Positions 1 through 7,210 of a DNA stretch of 64,000 nucleotides are shown here, piece after piece. Below the pieces are notes generated by a model. The model was not told the DNA's origin and ran no database searches. It saw only the letters and a program-made list of their open reading frames with translations. Positions within the stretch are counted from its first letter, which is position 1. Each line of letters begins with the position of its first letter. Origin of the DNA: JABCPE02 sp963516475. GTDB lineage: Bacteria; Bacteroidota; Bacteroidia; Flavobacteriales; Weeksellaceae. The DNA is taken from positions 7,118-71,117 of the forward strand of contig CAUQBR010000009.1 in assembly GCA_963516475.1 (NCBI GenBank). The letters run 5' to 3'. The position numbers and the translations under genes were made by a program.

Positions 1-37
1 TAAAATCTTTTCTTCCTATAATTTATATTATGTTAAA

Positions 38-69
38 TTGTAAATTAAAAAATAAAATCCTTAACTTTG
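38..69 (+). promoter_or_regulatory. Promoter of the copper ATPase gene
   Basis: TTG at 38-40 and TAACTTTG at 62-69 match the Bacteroidota -33/-7 pattern with 21 bases between them. The -7 box overlaps the TTG codon at 67, so that codon cannot be the translation start. This places the start at the ATG at 106. Confidence 0.6.
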
Positions 70-105
70 TATTCTCTTTTTTTTAACTTTATAAAATTTA
101 ATGAT

Positions 106-2622
106 ATGCACGAAAAACAATTTGATATATTGGGAATGAGCTGTGGCAGCTGCCAAAAGAAAATTTCCGACAAGCTGAATTCCCTTCCAGATATCTCTGC
201 TGTGGTAGATTTAAAAACCAACAGCGTTAAAATTTCTTCCAAAAACGAAATTAATCTCCAGCAGCTGAATGATGCCGTTGGTTCCATTGGTCATTATTTT
301 CTGAAAGACCCTGATAACCATGATTATACATTCATCAAACCAGAAGACAAAATCTCGCCTAGCAGTGTGTATTTCTGTCCAATGGAATGTGAAGGTGAAA
401 AACTCTACTTCAAACAAGGAAAATGCCCTGTTTGTGGGATGTATTTAGCGCCTATCGAAGAGCGTGAGGAAATCAGAGAAAAAGCAAAAAACACTGAAAA
501 TCAAAAGGTTAATTTAGATAAAATCGGTGAATTTTATTGTCCGATGTTTTGCGAAGGCGACAAAACCTACCCGAAAAATACAGGCTGCCCAGTCTGTGGA
601 ATGGATTTAGTTCAAATCGTGGCCGAAGGACAGGAAGACAACTCCACCTATATAGATTTACGAAAGAAATTCTATATCGCTCTCGCCTTTACCATTCCTG
701 TATTTATCTTAGCAATGGGCGGAATGATGGGACTTCCCCTAGACAAGATTCCACACCATACGCAGCTGTATTTGCAGGCGGCTTTCACTATTCCTGTGGT
801 CTATGCTGGATTTATGTTTTTTCAGAGGGCTTATGTTTCCTTTAAAACTTGGAATCTTAACATGTTCAGCCTCATTGGTTTAGGTGTAGGCGCGGCTTTG
901 GTTTTGAGCTGTATTACTTTATTTTTTCCAAATATTTTCCCTAATGATGCTCATCCGCATATCTATTTTGAAAGCGTGTGTATAATTATCACTTTGGTGC
1001 TATTAGGGCAGTTATTAGAAGCTAAAGCCCATCAAAAAACAGGAAATGCCATCCGAAAACTCATGAACCTCTCCCCTTCTGAGGCTCATTTGTGGGAAAA
1101 TGGCGAGGAAAAAACCGTTAAAATCGATGAAATAAAGGCTGGTAACATCCTGAGAGTCAAACCTGGAGAAAAAATCCCTGTAGATGGAGTCATCATAGAG
1201 GGATATTCTACCATAGACGAAAGTATGATTACAGGTGAACCTATTCCTGTGGAAAAAAGCATTGATAATCAAGTGATTTCAGGGACTATCAATGGAAATG
1301 GAACTTTCCTGATGAAATCCCAGCGTGTAGGAAGTGAAACTCTTTTGGCTCAAATCATTAAAATGGTAAATGATGCCAGCAGAAGCAAAGCACCGATACA
1401 GAAACTAACCGACAAAGTCTCCAAAGTATTTGTCCCTGTGGTGATTTTCATCTCCGTTCTTACCTTTGTTTTATGGTGGATTTTTGGCGCCGAACCGAAG
1501 TTTTTCAATGCCTTTGTAAATGCTCTGGCCGTGCTGATCATCGCTTGTCCGTGCGCTTTGGGACTTGCTACGCCTATGTCTGTGGTGGTGGGTATCGGTA
1601 AAGGTGCTCAAAATGGTATTTTGATTAAAAGTGCTGAAGCTATGGAACAAATGGAAAAAATAAATGTCCTGATAACGGATAAAACAGGAACGCTCACAGA
1701 AGGCAAACCATCATTAGAATATGTTTTCCCAGCGAAAAATTATACAGAAAACCAAATTATCAATATTTCTGCATCATTAAATAAAAACAGCGAGCATCCC
1801 CTATCCAAAGCTATTTTGTCTAAATCTGATGCCTCGCAGATAGAGGCTGTTTCAGACTTCCAAAACTTGGTTGGAAAAGGAATTGAAGGGATAATTGGTG
1901 GTAAAAAATATTTCTTGGGAAATGAAAAATATATCACAGAAAACGCGGTCCATGTAGCAGATGAAATAAAAGAAAAGACTTCAAGTCTTAAAGATAAAGC
2001 TTTCACTATTTCATATCTTGTTGAAAATAATGTTGTTATAGGGTTTTTATGCTTTATTGACAAACTAAAACCAACCGCAAAAAAAGCGGTAGAATTTTTG
2101 CAGAGTAAAAACATAGAAGTCATCATGCTTACAGGAGATAACGAGGCAACTGCTCATGCTGTAGCAAATGAATTAGGAATAAAAAATTATCAAGCTAATT
2201 GCCTTCCAGAAGATAAAATTAACAAAATCAAAGAATTACAAAAAAAAGGAAAAATAGTAGCAATGACCGGCGACGGTATCAATGATGCCCCTGCTCTTGC
2301 GCAGGCTGATATAGGAATAGCGATGGGAACAGGGACAGATGTAGCCATAGACAGCGCAGAAATCTCCTTGCTGAAGGGCGATATCTATGGAATAGTAAAA
2401 GCGAAAATCCTTTCCGAAAAGATGATGAGAAACATCAAAGAAAATTTGTTCTTTGCATTTATTTATAACACGCTGGGAATACCTGTGGCAGCTGGGCTGC
2501 TCTACCCTATTTTTGGGATTCTGCTCTCCCCTATGCTTGCAGCAGCAGCGATGAGTTTTAGCTCTGTTTCGGTAATCATTAATTCTTTAAGATTAAACAA
2601 TATAAAATTAAATGAAAAATAA
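106..2622 (+). CDS. copA: Copper-exporting P1B-type ATPase with two extra Cys-rich metal-binding modules
   Basis: Pumps monovalent copper (or silver) out of the cytoplasm across the inner membrane using ATP. From ATG 106 the protein is 838 aa. An HMA domain with GMSCGSC (Cys about 13 and 16) is followed by two similar heavy-metal-binding modules, each with FYCPM/YFCPM then CPVCGM (about 89-112 and 145-167), then the membrane core. The actuator loop has TGEP, the transport motif is CPC at about 481-483, the phosphorylated Asp lies in DKTGTLT at about 525, and GDGIND is at about 722. The last two membrane segments contain YN and MSFSS, which in this family mark Cu(I) transport. An upstream TTG in frame is rejected because it lies in the promoter. 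The next gene overlaps its end by 11 bases. Confidence 0.93.
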   Translation: MHEKQFDILGMSCGSCQKKISDKLNSLPDISAVVDLKTNSVKISSKNEINLQQLNDAVGSIGHYFLKDPDNHDYTFIKPEDKISPSSVYFCPMECEGEKLYFKQGKCPVCGMYLAPIEEREEIREKAKNTENQKVNLDKIGEFYCPMFCEGDKTYPKNTGCPVCGMDLVQIVAEGQEDNSTYIDLRKKFYIALAFTIPVFILAMGGMMGLPLDKIPHHTQLYLQAAFTIPVVYAGFMFFQRAYVSFKTWNLNMFSLIGLGVGAALVLSCITLFFPNIFPNDAHPHIYFESVCIIITLVLLGQLLEAKAHQKTGNAIRKLMNLSPSEAHLWENGEEKTVKIDEIKAGNILRVKPGEKIPVDGVIIEGYSTIDESMITGEPIPVEKSIDNQVISGTINGNGTFLMKSQRVGSETLLAQIIKMVNDASRSKAPIQKLTDKVSKVFVPVVIFISVLTFVLWWIFGAEPKFFNAFVNALAVLIIACPCALGLATPMSVVVGIGKGAQNGILIKSAEAMEQMEKINVLITDKTGTLTEGKPSLEYVFPAKNYTENQIINISASLNKNSEHPLSKAILSKSDASQIEAVSDFQNLVGKGIEGIIGGKKYFLGNEKYITENAVHVADEIKEKTSSLKDKAFTISYLVENNVVIGFLCFIDKLKPTAKKAVEFLQSKNIEVIMLTGDNEATAHAVANELGIKNYQANCLPEDKINKIKELQKKGKIVAMTGDGINDAPALAQADIGIAMGTGTDVAIDSAEISLLKGDIYGIVKAKILSEKMMRNIKENLFFAFIYNTLGIPVAAGLLYPIFGILLSPMLAAAAMSFSSVSVIINSLRLNNIKLNEK

Positions 2623-2992
2623 ATTATTATTCATAGTTTTATGCTCTGTAGCAAGTATTTTTTCATCTATTTTGTTAGGTTTAATTTGGTATTTCATATC
2701 GGGAGTAAATTGGTTAGAAATGGAAGGGAAATGTAGTTTTTTCGGAATATTTTTTATTCTTCCCTCTATTATTGCTAGTTTCCTTTCTTCTGTATTTATA
2801 AAAAATAATGATTCAGTAATTGTATTACTTGGTAAAACTTATATTATACTTTTTTCAACTATCATAATAAATTGTTTTCTCCATCAGGACTATGGAGGAT
2901 GGTCAATAACATTTATAATTTTATTCCTAATTGTAATGATTTTACCACTATTTGCATTTATAAATTTGTATAAAAAACTAAAAACTCCCTAA
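2612..2992 (+). CDS. Small four-helix membrane protein, unknown function
   Basis: A 126-aa, strongly hydrophobic protein with about four predicted membrane segments and short charged loops, and no motif that I recognise. Its ATG lies inside the last codons of the copper ATPase gene (11-base overlap in another frame), so it is probably translationally coupled to that gene and transcribed from the same promoter. A terminator follows the stop at once. A role linked to metal export is only suggested by position. Confidence 0.8.
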   Translation: MKNKLLFIVLCSVASIFSSILLGLIWYFISGVNWLEMEGKCSFFGIFFILPSIIASFLSSVFIKNNDSVIVLLGKTYIILFSTIIINCFLHQDYGGWSITFIILFLIVMILPLFAFINLYKKLKTP

Positions 2993-3008
2993 ATTGGGAG
3001 TTTTTTAT
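2981..3008 (+). terminator. Rho-independent terminator after the copper ATPase operon
   Basis: The stem AAACTCCC (2982-2989) pairs with GGGAGTTT (2996-3003) across a 6-base loop and is followed by T residues. Confidence 0.85.
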
Positions 3009-3170
3009 TTATTTCAACTTGTTATAAGGGAAATTTATCAGCAAAATTAAATGAAAAAATATAGCCGTGAATCCCCACACAGGCTGATTCTGGAAACATA
3101 ATCTGTCTATGTAAATAAGAACTCCATTTCCTATGATGAATAGTAAGATGTAAAGTATTTTGTGTTTCAT
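3009..3170 (-). CDS. 53-aa hydrophobic protein, unknown
   Basis: A short open frame from ATG 3168-3170 to TAA 3009-3011 encodes 53 residues. It begins MKHKILYILLFIIGNG, with two likely membrane segments separated by a short polar turn (about residues 22-31). The ATG overlaps the stop of the upstream prohibitin-family gene as TAATG, the classic arrangement for translational coupling. I do not recognise a family. The stop lies directly next to the terminator of the convergent gene. Confidence 0.6.
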   Translation of the reverse strand: MKHKILYILLFIIGNGVLIYIDRLCFQNQPVWGFTAIFFHLILLINFPYNKLK

Positions 3171-3980
3171 TATTGTAGTATTACAGGCGTTTTACCGTCG
3201 GTTATGATTACTTTATTATTGGTATTTCTTATGGCTTCTATCCATTTTTCTTGTAAAATCTTGTTGTCAAGTCCTTCGGCTCTTACGCGGTTGGCTTCGG
3301 CATCGATTTTGGCTTTTTCAAGGTTCATTTTAGAAACTTGGAGCTCATTTTTTACTTGTTCTGCTTGTTGTATTGCATTGTTTCTCAGCTCGATAGCCTT
3401 CGCTATAGAAGCAGGAGGTTTAAGCCCAGAAGTTAAATTGTTTAACTGAAAAATTTATTTTCAAAATCTTTTTTAAGCCTAGTTTCTACTTGTCTTTCAA
3501 ATGTATTGAGGTTATTCATCAGACTGTCTGTAGTATAGTTTCTAGCTTCTTCTCGGTAGGCATTGGTAACCAATTTATTCAAGATAGAGTTTTCTACATT
3601 GTCCATCATTACCTCTGGCTGATTTATACCTAAATGCTTGTAATTGAACACTATATCCACTCCTTTACCTCTAATAGGCTGATACTGATAGGAAGGATCT
3701 ACCGTGAAAACGCCTGCATCCTTCGCAGAAACCTGCACAGCTTGTGGGTCTCCACTGGTCTCAAACATTGGTACTTGGTAGAGTTCCACTCCTGGGAAGA
3801 ATGTCCATTGTCGCCAAGAAACAGTTGAAAAATCTTCTTTCCCATTTCTACCATAATTTTCCATCAAGACACCTTCATAGTTAGGCTCTACTCGAGAACA
3901 GCCATTCATCATTAAAAAACAGCTGCCACAACCGAGCACCCTGTGATAACGCTTATAAGTGTATTTTTTTTGTTCAGCAT
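3170..3980 (-). pseudogene. Prohibitin/SPFH-family lipoprotein gene with two frameshifts
   Basis: Three reading-frame pieces add up to one prohibitin-like protein of about 270 aa. Piece 1 starts at ATG 3978-3980 (MLNKKNTLISVITG...) and gives the signal sequence. Piece 2 (from about 3925 to 3450) has NGCSRVEPNYEGVLMENYG and the SPFH core. Piece 3 (about 3449 to 3170) has the typical coiled-coil tail, with SGLKPPASIAKAIELRNNA and EANRVRAEGLDNKILQEKW. Each junction sits in a run of T on the coding strand (six T near 3915, five T near 3457), and adding one T to each run restores a single frame of 813 bases. SPFH proteins are membrane-anchored scaffolds that form large rings and often influence membrane proteases. 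Either a real pseudogene or a homopolymer error. Confidence 0.8.
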
Positions 3981-3999
3981 AGTCTAAATATGTTTAACA

Positions 4000-4007
4000 C
4001 AAATATA
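4000..4007 (-). promoter_or_regulatory. -7 box of the prohibitin-family gene
   Basis: TATATTTG on the minus strand matches TAnnTTTG and lies about 20 bases before the ATG at 3980. No clear -33 element was found. Confidence 0.45.
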
Positions 4008-4010
4008 ATA

Positions 4011-4038
4011 AAAAATCTCCCAATTTTGGGAGATTTTA
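4011..4038 (-). terminator. Terminator of typA
   Basis: AAAATCTCCC (4012-4021) pairs with GGGAGATTTT (4028-4037) and starts four bases past the typA stop. On the minus strand the stem is followed by T residues. Confidence 0.8.
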
Positions 4039-4041
4039 TTG

Positions 4042-5850
4042 TTATTCTGCTTTTGCGCTTCTTTCTGCTCTTTTTCTATCCTCTTCGGATAAAAGTTTTT
4101 TACGCATTCTGATGAAATTAGGAGTCACCTCTATACACTCATCATGCTGGATATATTCCATGCATTCTTCCAATGAAAATAGAATTTTAGGCGCGATGCT
4201 TCCGTCTTTATCTTTACCTGCTGCACGCATATTGTTCAGCTGTTTTCCTTCCACGATATTTACTACTAAATCCCCTGGTTTGTTCTGCTCCCCTACAATC
4301 ATACCTGCATATACTTCTTCCCCTGGATCTACGAAAAACTTACCTCTATCTTGTAGTTTTTCAATGGAATACGCTGTAGTTTGACCTTGGTTTTTAGAGA
4401 TTAAAACTCCATTATTTCTACCAGCTATTGCACCTTTGAAAGGCTTATAATCCACAAATCTATGCGCCATAATAGCCTCTCCTGCCGTTGCAGTAAGCAT
4501 TTGGGAACGAAGCCCTATAAGCCCTCTGGAAGGAATTTCAAATTCCAAATGCTGCATTTCTCCTTTGGTTTCCATAATGTGCAAATCTCCTTTTCTCTGG
4601 GTTGCTAGGTCGATAACCTTGGATGCAAACTCCTCTGGAACATCCACCACCAAAGATTCATACGGCTCACATTTCTCTCCGTCAATATCTTTTAGGATAA
4701 CCTGTGGCTGTCCGATGGTCATCTCATATCCTTCTCTTCTCATCGTTTCTATCAAAACTGAAAGGTGAAGAATACCACGACCGAACACTAAGAAAGTATT
4801 CGCATCATCAGTCCCCTGAACACGAAGAGCCAAGTTTTTCTCTAATTCTTTTTCTAATCTCTCTTTCAGGTGGTTAGAAGTCACATATTTACCATCTTTT
4901 CCGAAAAACGGTGAGTTATTGATAGAGAAAGTCATATTCAAAGTAGGCTCATCAATAGCGATTCTCGGCAGAGGCTCTGGATTCTCCAAATCTACGAAAG
5001 TATCACCAATCTGGAACGCATCAAAACCTACAATCGCACAAATATCCCCTGCAAAAACTTCCTCTACTTTTTTCTTTCCTAACCCCTCAAATACATATAG
5101 TTCCTTTACTTTTCCTTTTACTATTTTGTCGCCTTCTTGTGAAAGTCCTATCCACTGCCCTTCTTTTACAGAACCTCTGGTAACTTTACCAATGGCGATT
5201 CTTCCCAAGAAAGATGAATAATCCAGCGATGTTATCTGCATTTGTAGTGCTCCCTCCTCTACTTTTGGTGCTGGAACATGTTTTAAAATCCCATCTAATA
5301 AAGGCAAAATACTATCAGCAGGAGTCAAACTTGTATTAAACCAACCTTGTTTAGATGAACCGTAGTATGTAGGGAAATCAAGCTGTTCTTCCGTAGCATT
5401 TAGGTTGAAAAACAGGTCAAATACTTTGTCATGAACTTCATCTGGTCGGCAGTTATCTTTATCTACTTTATTGATAACCACTATTGGTTTTAGCCCTAAT
5501 TCTAAGGCTTTTTGAAGCACGAATCTCGTCTGTGGCATCGGCCCCTCGAATGCATCTACCAAGAGAACAACCCCGTCTGCCATTTTCAAAACTCTTTCCA
5601 CTTCTCCCCCAAAATCGGCGTGCCCAGGGGTATCTATCACATTGATTTTCGTGTCTTTATAAGTTACAGAGATATTTTTAGATAAAATGGTAATCCCTCT
5701 TTCTCTTTCCAGGTCATTATTATCCATAATCAAATCACCTGATTCATCACTTTTTCTAAAAATATTGGTAGCATGAATGATTTTATCCACCAAAGTAGTT
5801 TTCCCATGGTCTACATGGGCAATAATTGCGATATTTCTAATGTTTTGCAT
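4042..5850 (-). CDS. typA: Ribosome-associated GTPase TypA/BipA
   Basis: A translational GTPase that binds the 70S ribosome and helps 50S assembly and stress adaptation. The 602-aa length is normal. G motifs are clear: AHVDHGKTT (about 11-19), RGITI in switch I (51-55), DTPGH (73-77) and NKVD (127-130). The EF-G-like domains III and V and the BipA-specific C-terminal part with SRGLIGLRSQ and GRNNGVLIS follow. It is monocistronic, with its own promoter box and terminator. Confidence 0.97.
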   Translation of the reverse strand: MQNIRNIAIIAHVDHGKTTLVDKIIHATNIFRKSDESGDLIMDNNDLERERGITILSKNISVTYKDTKINVIDTPGHADFGGEVERVLKMADGVVLLVDAFEGPMPQTRFVLQKALELGLKPIVVINKVDKDNCRPDEVHDKVFDLFFNLNATEEQLDFPTYYGSSKQGWFNTSLTPADSILPLLDGILKHVPAPKVEEGALQMQITSLDYSSFLGRIAIGKVTRGSVKEGQWIGLSQEGDKIVKGKVKELYVFEGLGKKKVEEVFAGDICAIVGFDAFQIGDTFVDLENPEPLPRIAIDEPTLNMTFSINNSPFFGKDGKYVTSNHLKERLEKELEKNLALRVQGTDDANTFLVFGRGILHLSVLIETMRREGYEMTIGQPQVILKDIDGEKCEPYESLVVDVPEEFASKVIDLATQRKGDLHIMETKGEMQHLEFEIPSRGLIGLRSQMLTATAGEAIMAHRFVDYKPFKGAIAGRNNGVLISKNQGQTTAYSIEKLQDRGKFFVDPGEEVYAGMIVGEQNKPGDLVVNIVEGKQLNNMRAAGKDKDGSIAPKILFSLEECMEYIQHDECIEVTPNFIRMRKKLLSEEDRKRAERSAKAE

Positions 5851-5868
5851 ATATATTTTTTACGGAGG

Positions 5869-5876
5869 CAAAAGTA
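5869..5876 (-). promoter_or_regulatory. -7 box of typA
   Basis: TACTTTTG on the minus strand matches TAnnTTTG, 18 bases upstream of the typA ATG. Confidence 0.5.
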
Positions 5877-5957
5877 ATAATTTTTTTTCAAACCATTTTT
5901 ATGAACTTGGCGTATCTTATATTTTTATTAGAAATAAGCAATTATTTCATTGATTTT

Positions 5958-5991
5958 TTTGTATTTTCATAATATTTTTTTTATACATTTG
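5958..5991 (+). promoter_or_regulatory. Promoter of the DUF2085 gene
   Basis: TTTG at 5958-5961 and TACATTTG at 5984-5991 are 22 bases apart. The ATG follows 10 bases after the -7 box, so the leader is very short. Confidence 0.55.
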
Positions 5992-6001
5992 CGAAATAAT
6001 T

Positions 6002-6352
6002 ATGAAAGAGAAAGAAAGAGTAAAACTTCATTTTAGCTTCTGCCATAGAAAACCTGAAAGGTCTTTCTTTTGGAGAGGAAAACAATTTCCTGTTTGTGCA
6101 AGATGCACAGGAATACATTTGGGATACCTTTCTTTTCCATTCTTCTTGTTTGGTGTAATATCCATTAATTTTTGGTTGACTATTTTGTTGATAGTTCCCA
6201 CTTATCTAGATGGCTTTATTCAGGCTTATTATAATAAGGAAAGCACCAATGTGAGAAGACTAATTACAGGACTAATGGCAGGCATAGGAACCATGTCTTT
6301 GGTCTCTATTACAGGAATATTTATAGCTGAATTAATTTTAAAATTTGTTTAA
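6002..6352 (+). CDS. DUF2085-family membrane protein
   Basis: A 116-aa protein with the family signature CHRKPERSFFW followed by FPVCARCTGIHLG, a His/Cys set that could bind a metal, then about three membrane segments and a conserved YLDGFIQ. The biochemical function of DUF2085 is unknown. It is followed after two bases by another small membrane protein, so the two form an operon from one promoter. Confidence 0.88.
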   Translation: MKEKERVKLHFSFCHRKPERSFFWRGKQFPVCARCTGIHLGYLSFPFFLFGVISINFWLTILLIVPTYLDGFIQAYYNKESTNVRRLITGLMAGIGTMSLVSITGIFIAELILKFV

Positions 6353-6354
6353 TT

Positions 6355-6582
6355 ATGAGTGATTTAAATCAAAATCCTAATGTAAATCAACCACAAGATC
6401 AAGAAGATCTGGAAATGTGGATGAAAGTTCTTTCATTTTGTATTCCTATCGCAGGAGCAGTTATCTATTTTATGAATAAAGATAAAGCACCTGTAAAAGC
6501 AAAATCTGCATGTACTATGGCATTGATAGGTTTCGGTGTAGGACTTGTTTTACAAATCATCCAAAGAGTATTGATGAACTAG
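6355..6582 (+). CDS. Small two-helix membrane protein, unknown
   Basis: A 75-aa protein with a polar, Gln/Asn/Asp-rich first 20 residues, then two membrane segments (about 26-41 and 53-69) joined by a Lys-rich loop (MNKDKAPVKAKS). It resembles the short two-helix proteins common in Flavobacteriia. It is the second gene of the DUF2085 operon (two-base gap) and is closed by a strong terminator. Confidence 0.78.
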   Translation: MSDLNQNPNVNQPQDQEDLEMWMKVLSFCIPIAGAVIYFMNKDKAPVKAKSACTMALIGFGVGLVLQIIQRVLMN

Positions 6583-6593
6583 GAAAAACAATT

Positions 6594-6632
6594 AAAAAAA
6601 TGCATTTGAAAATTTTCAAATGCATTTTTTTT
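6594..6632 (+). terminator. Terminator after the DUF2085 operon
   Basis: A perfect long palindrome centred at 6612/6613 (core TGCATTTGAAAATTTTC... mirrored) with A-run before and T-run after. It could work in both directions. Confidence 0.85.
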
Positions 6633-6641
6633 GTGAAAAAA

Positions 6642-6672
6642 TTTGGAGGTTTAAAAAAAAGCTGTATATTTG
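6642..6672 (+). promoter_or_regulatory. Promoter of the initiator tRNA gene
   Basis: TTTG at 6642-6645, exactly 19 bases, then TATATTTG at 6665-6672. The tRNA starts 11 bases later. This is one of the two cleanest promoters in the window. Confidence 0.8.
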
Positions 6673-6683
6673 CAAAACAATAC

Positions 6684-6756
<73 letters not shown>

Positions 6757-6774
6757 CTAACTAACAATCCCAAT

Positions 6775-6802
6775 AAAAATACGCTTAAAAGCGTATTTTT
6801 TT
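6775..6802 (+). terminator. Terminator of tRNA-fMet
   Basis: AAAAATACGCTT (6775-6786) mirrors AAGCGTATTTTT (6789-6800) and ends in a T-run. The first ATG of the integrase frame follows directly at 6803. Confidence 0.8.
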
Positions 6803-7210
6803 ATGCCCAAACTATATGAACTGATACAAAGCGAGTATAAAACCGAGTATATCGGTGAGTATCAAAAATCCGAAGGTCTTATCGAAAAAAAGAAGTACAC
6901 AGCTCCTAAGATTTATCCGAAAATCATCTCTGAAAAACGCTTAACTGCCTTTCCAGAGGAGGAAAAACAACAGATCCTACAGAGGTACAAGCGTTGGTAT
7001 GTATACTATTATTTCCGTAATAAAGAGGGAAAAATGGTCAAACAACCCTCTATCTTTTTCAAAATCAACCAAGAATATAAAGATTTTGATAGTAGGTATT
7101 TGCGTATCCATAGGCTAAGGGATATTATAGAAAATCTCCTTAAGAGTGGCTATACTCCTATAGATGAACGTTTTGGAAAAAGTAATGAAAAATCAAGATT
7201 ATACCGCTAA
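6803..7210 (+). pseudogene. N-terminal part of a tyrosine integrase, separated by a frameshift
   Basis: A 135-aa frame with the arm-binding region typical of Bacteroidota element integrases: RYKRWYVYYYFRNKEGKMVKQPS, then a basic helix region ending GYTPIDERFGKSNEK. The next 14-base stretch leaves this frame. At 7188-7192 there are five A. With six, SNEK would continue as NQDYTANSALDFALN in the downstream integrase frame. The fragment therefore belongs with the next entry as one gene starting at 6803, just past the tRNA terminator, where integrating elements commonly keep their integrase. Alone it has no catalytic residue. Confidence 0.75.

Noticed and set aside
3162..3449. Plus-strand open frame of 95 aa
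   Set aside because: It is the shadow of the prohibitin C-terminal coding strand. The minus strand reads as clear SPFH tail sequence.
3440..3465. Programmed -1 frameshift in the prohibitin gene
   Set aside because: The zero-frame codons there (AAA TTT TTC) do not form an X-XXY-YYZ slippery site and a second shift of the same kind near 3915 is needed. A lost T in each run is simpler.
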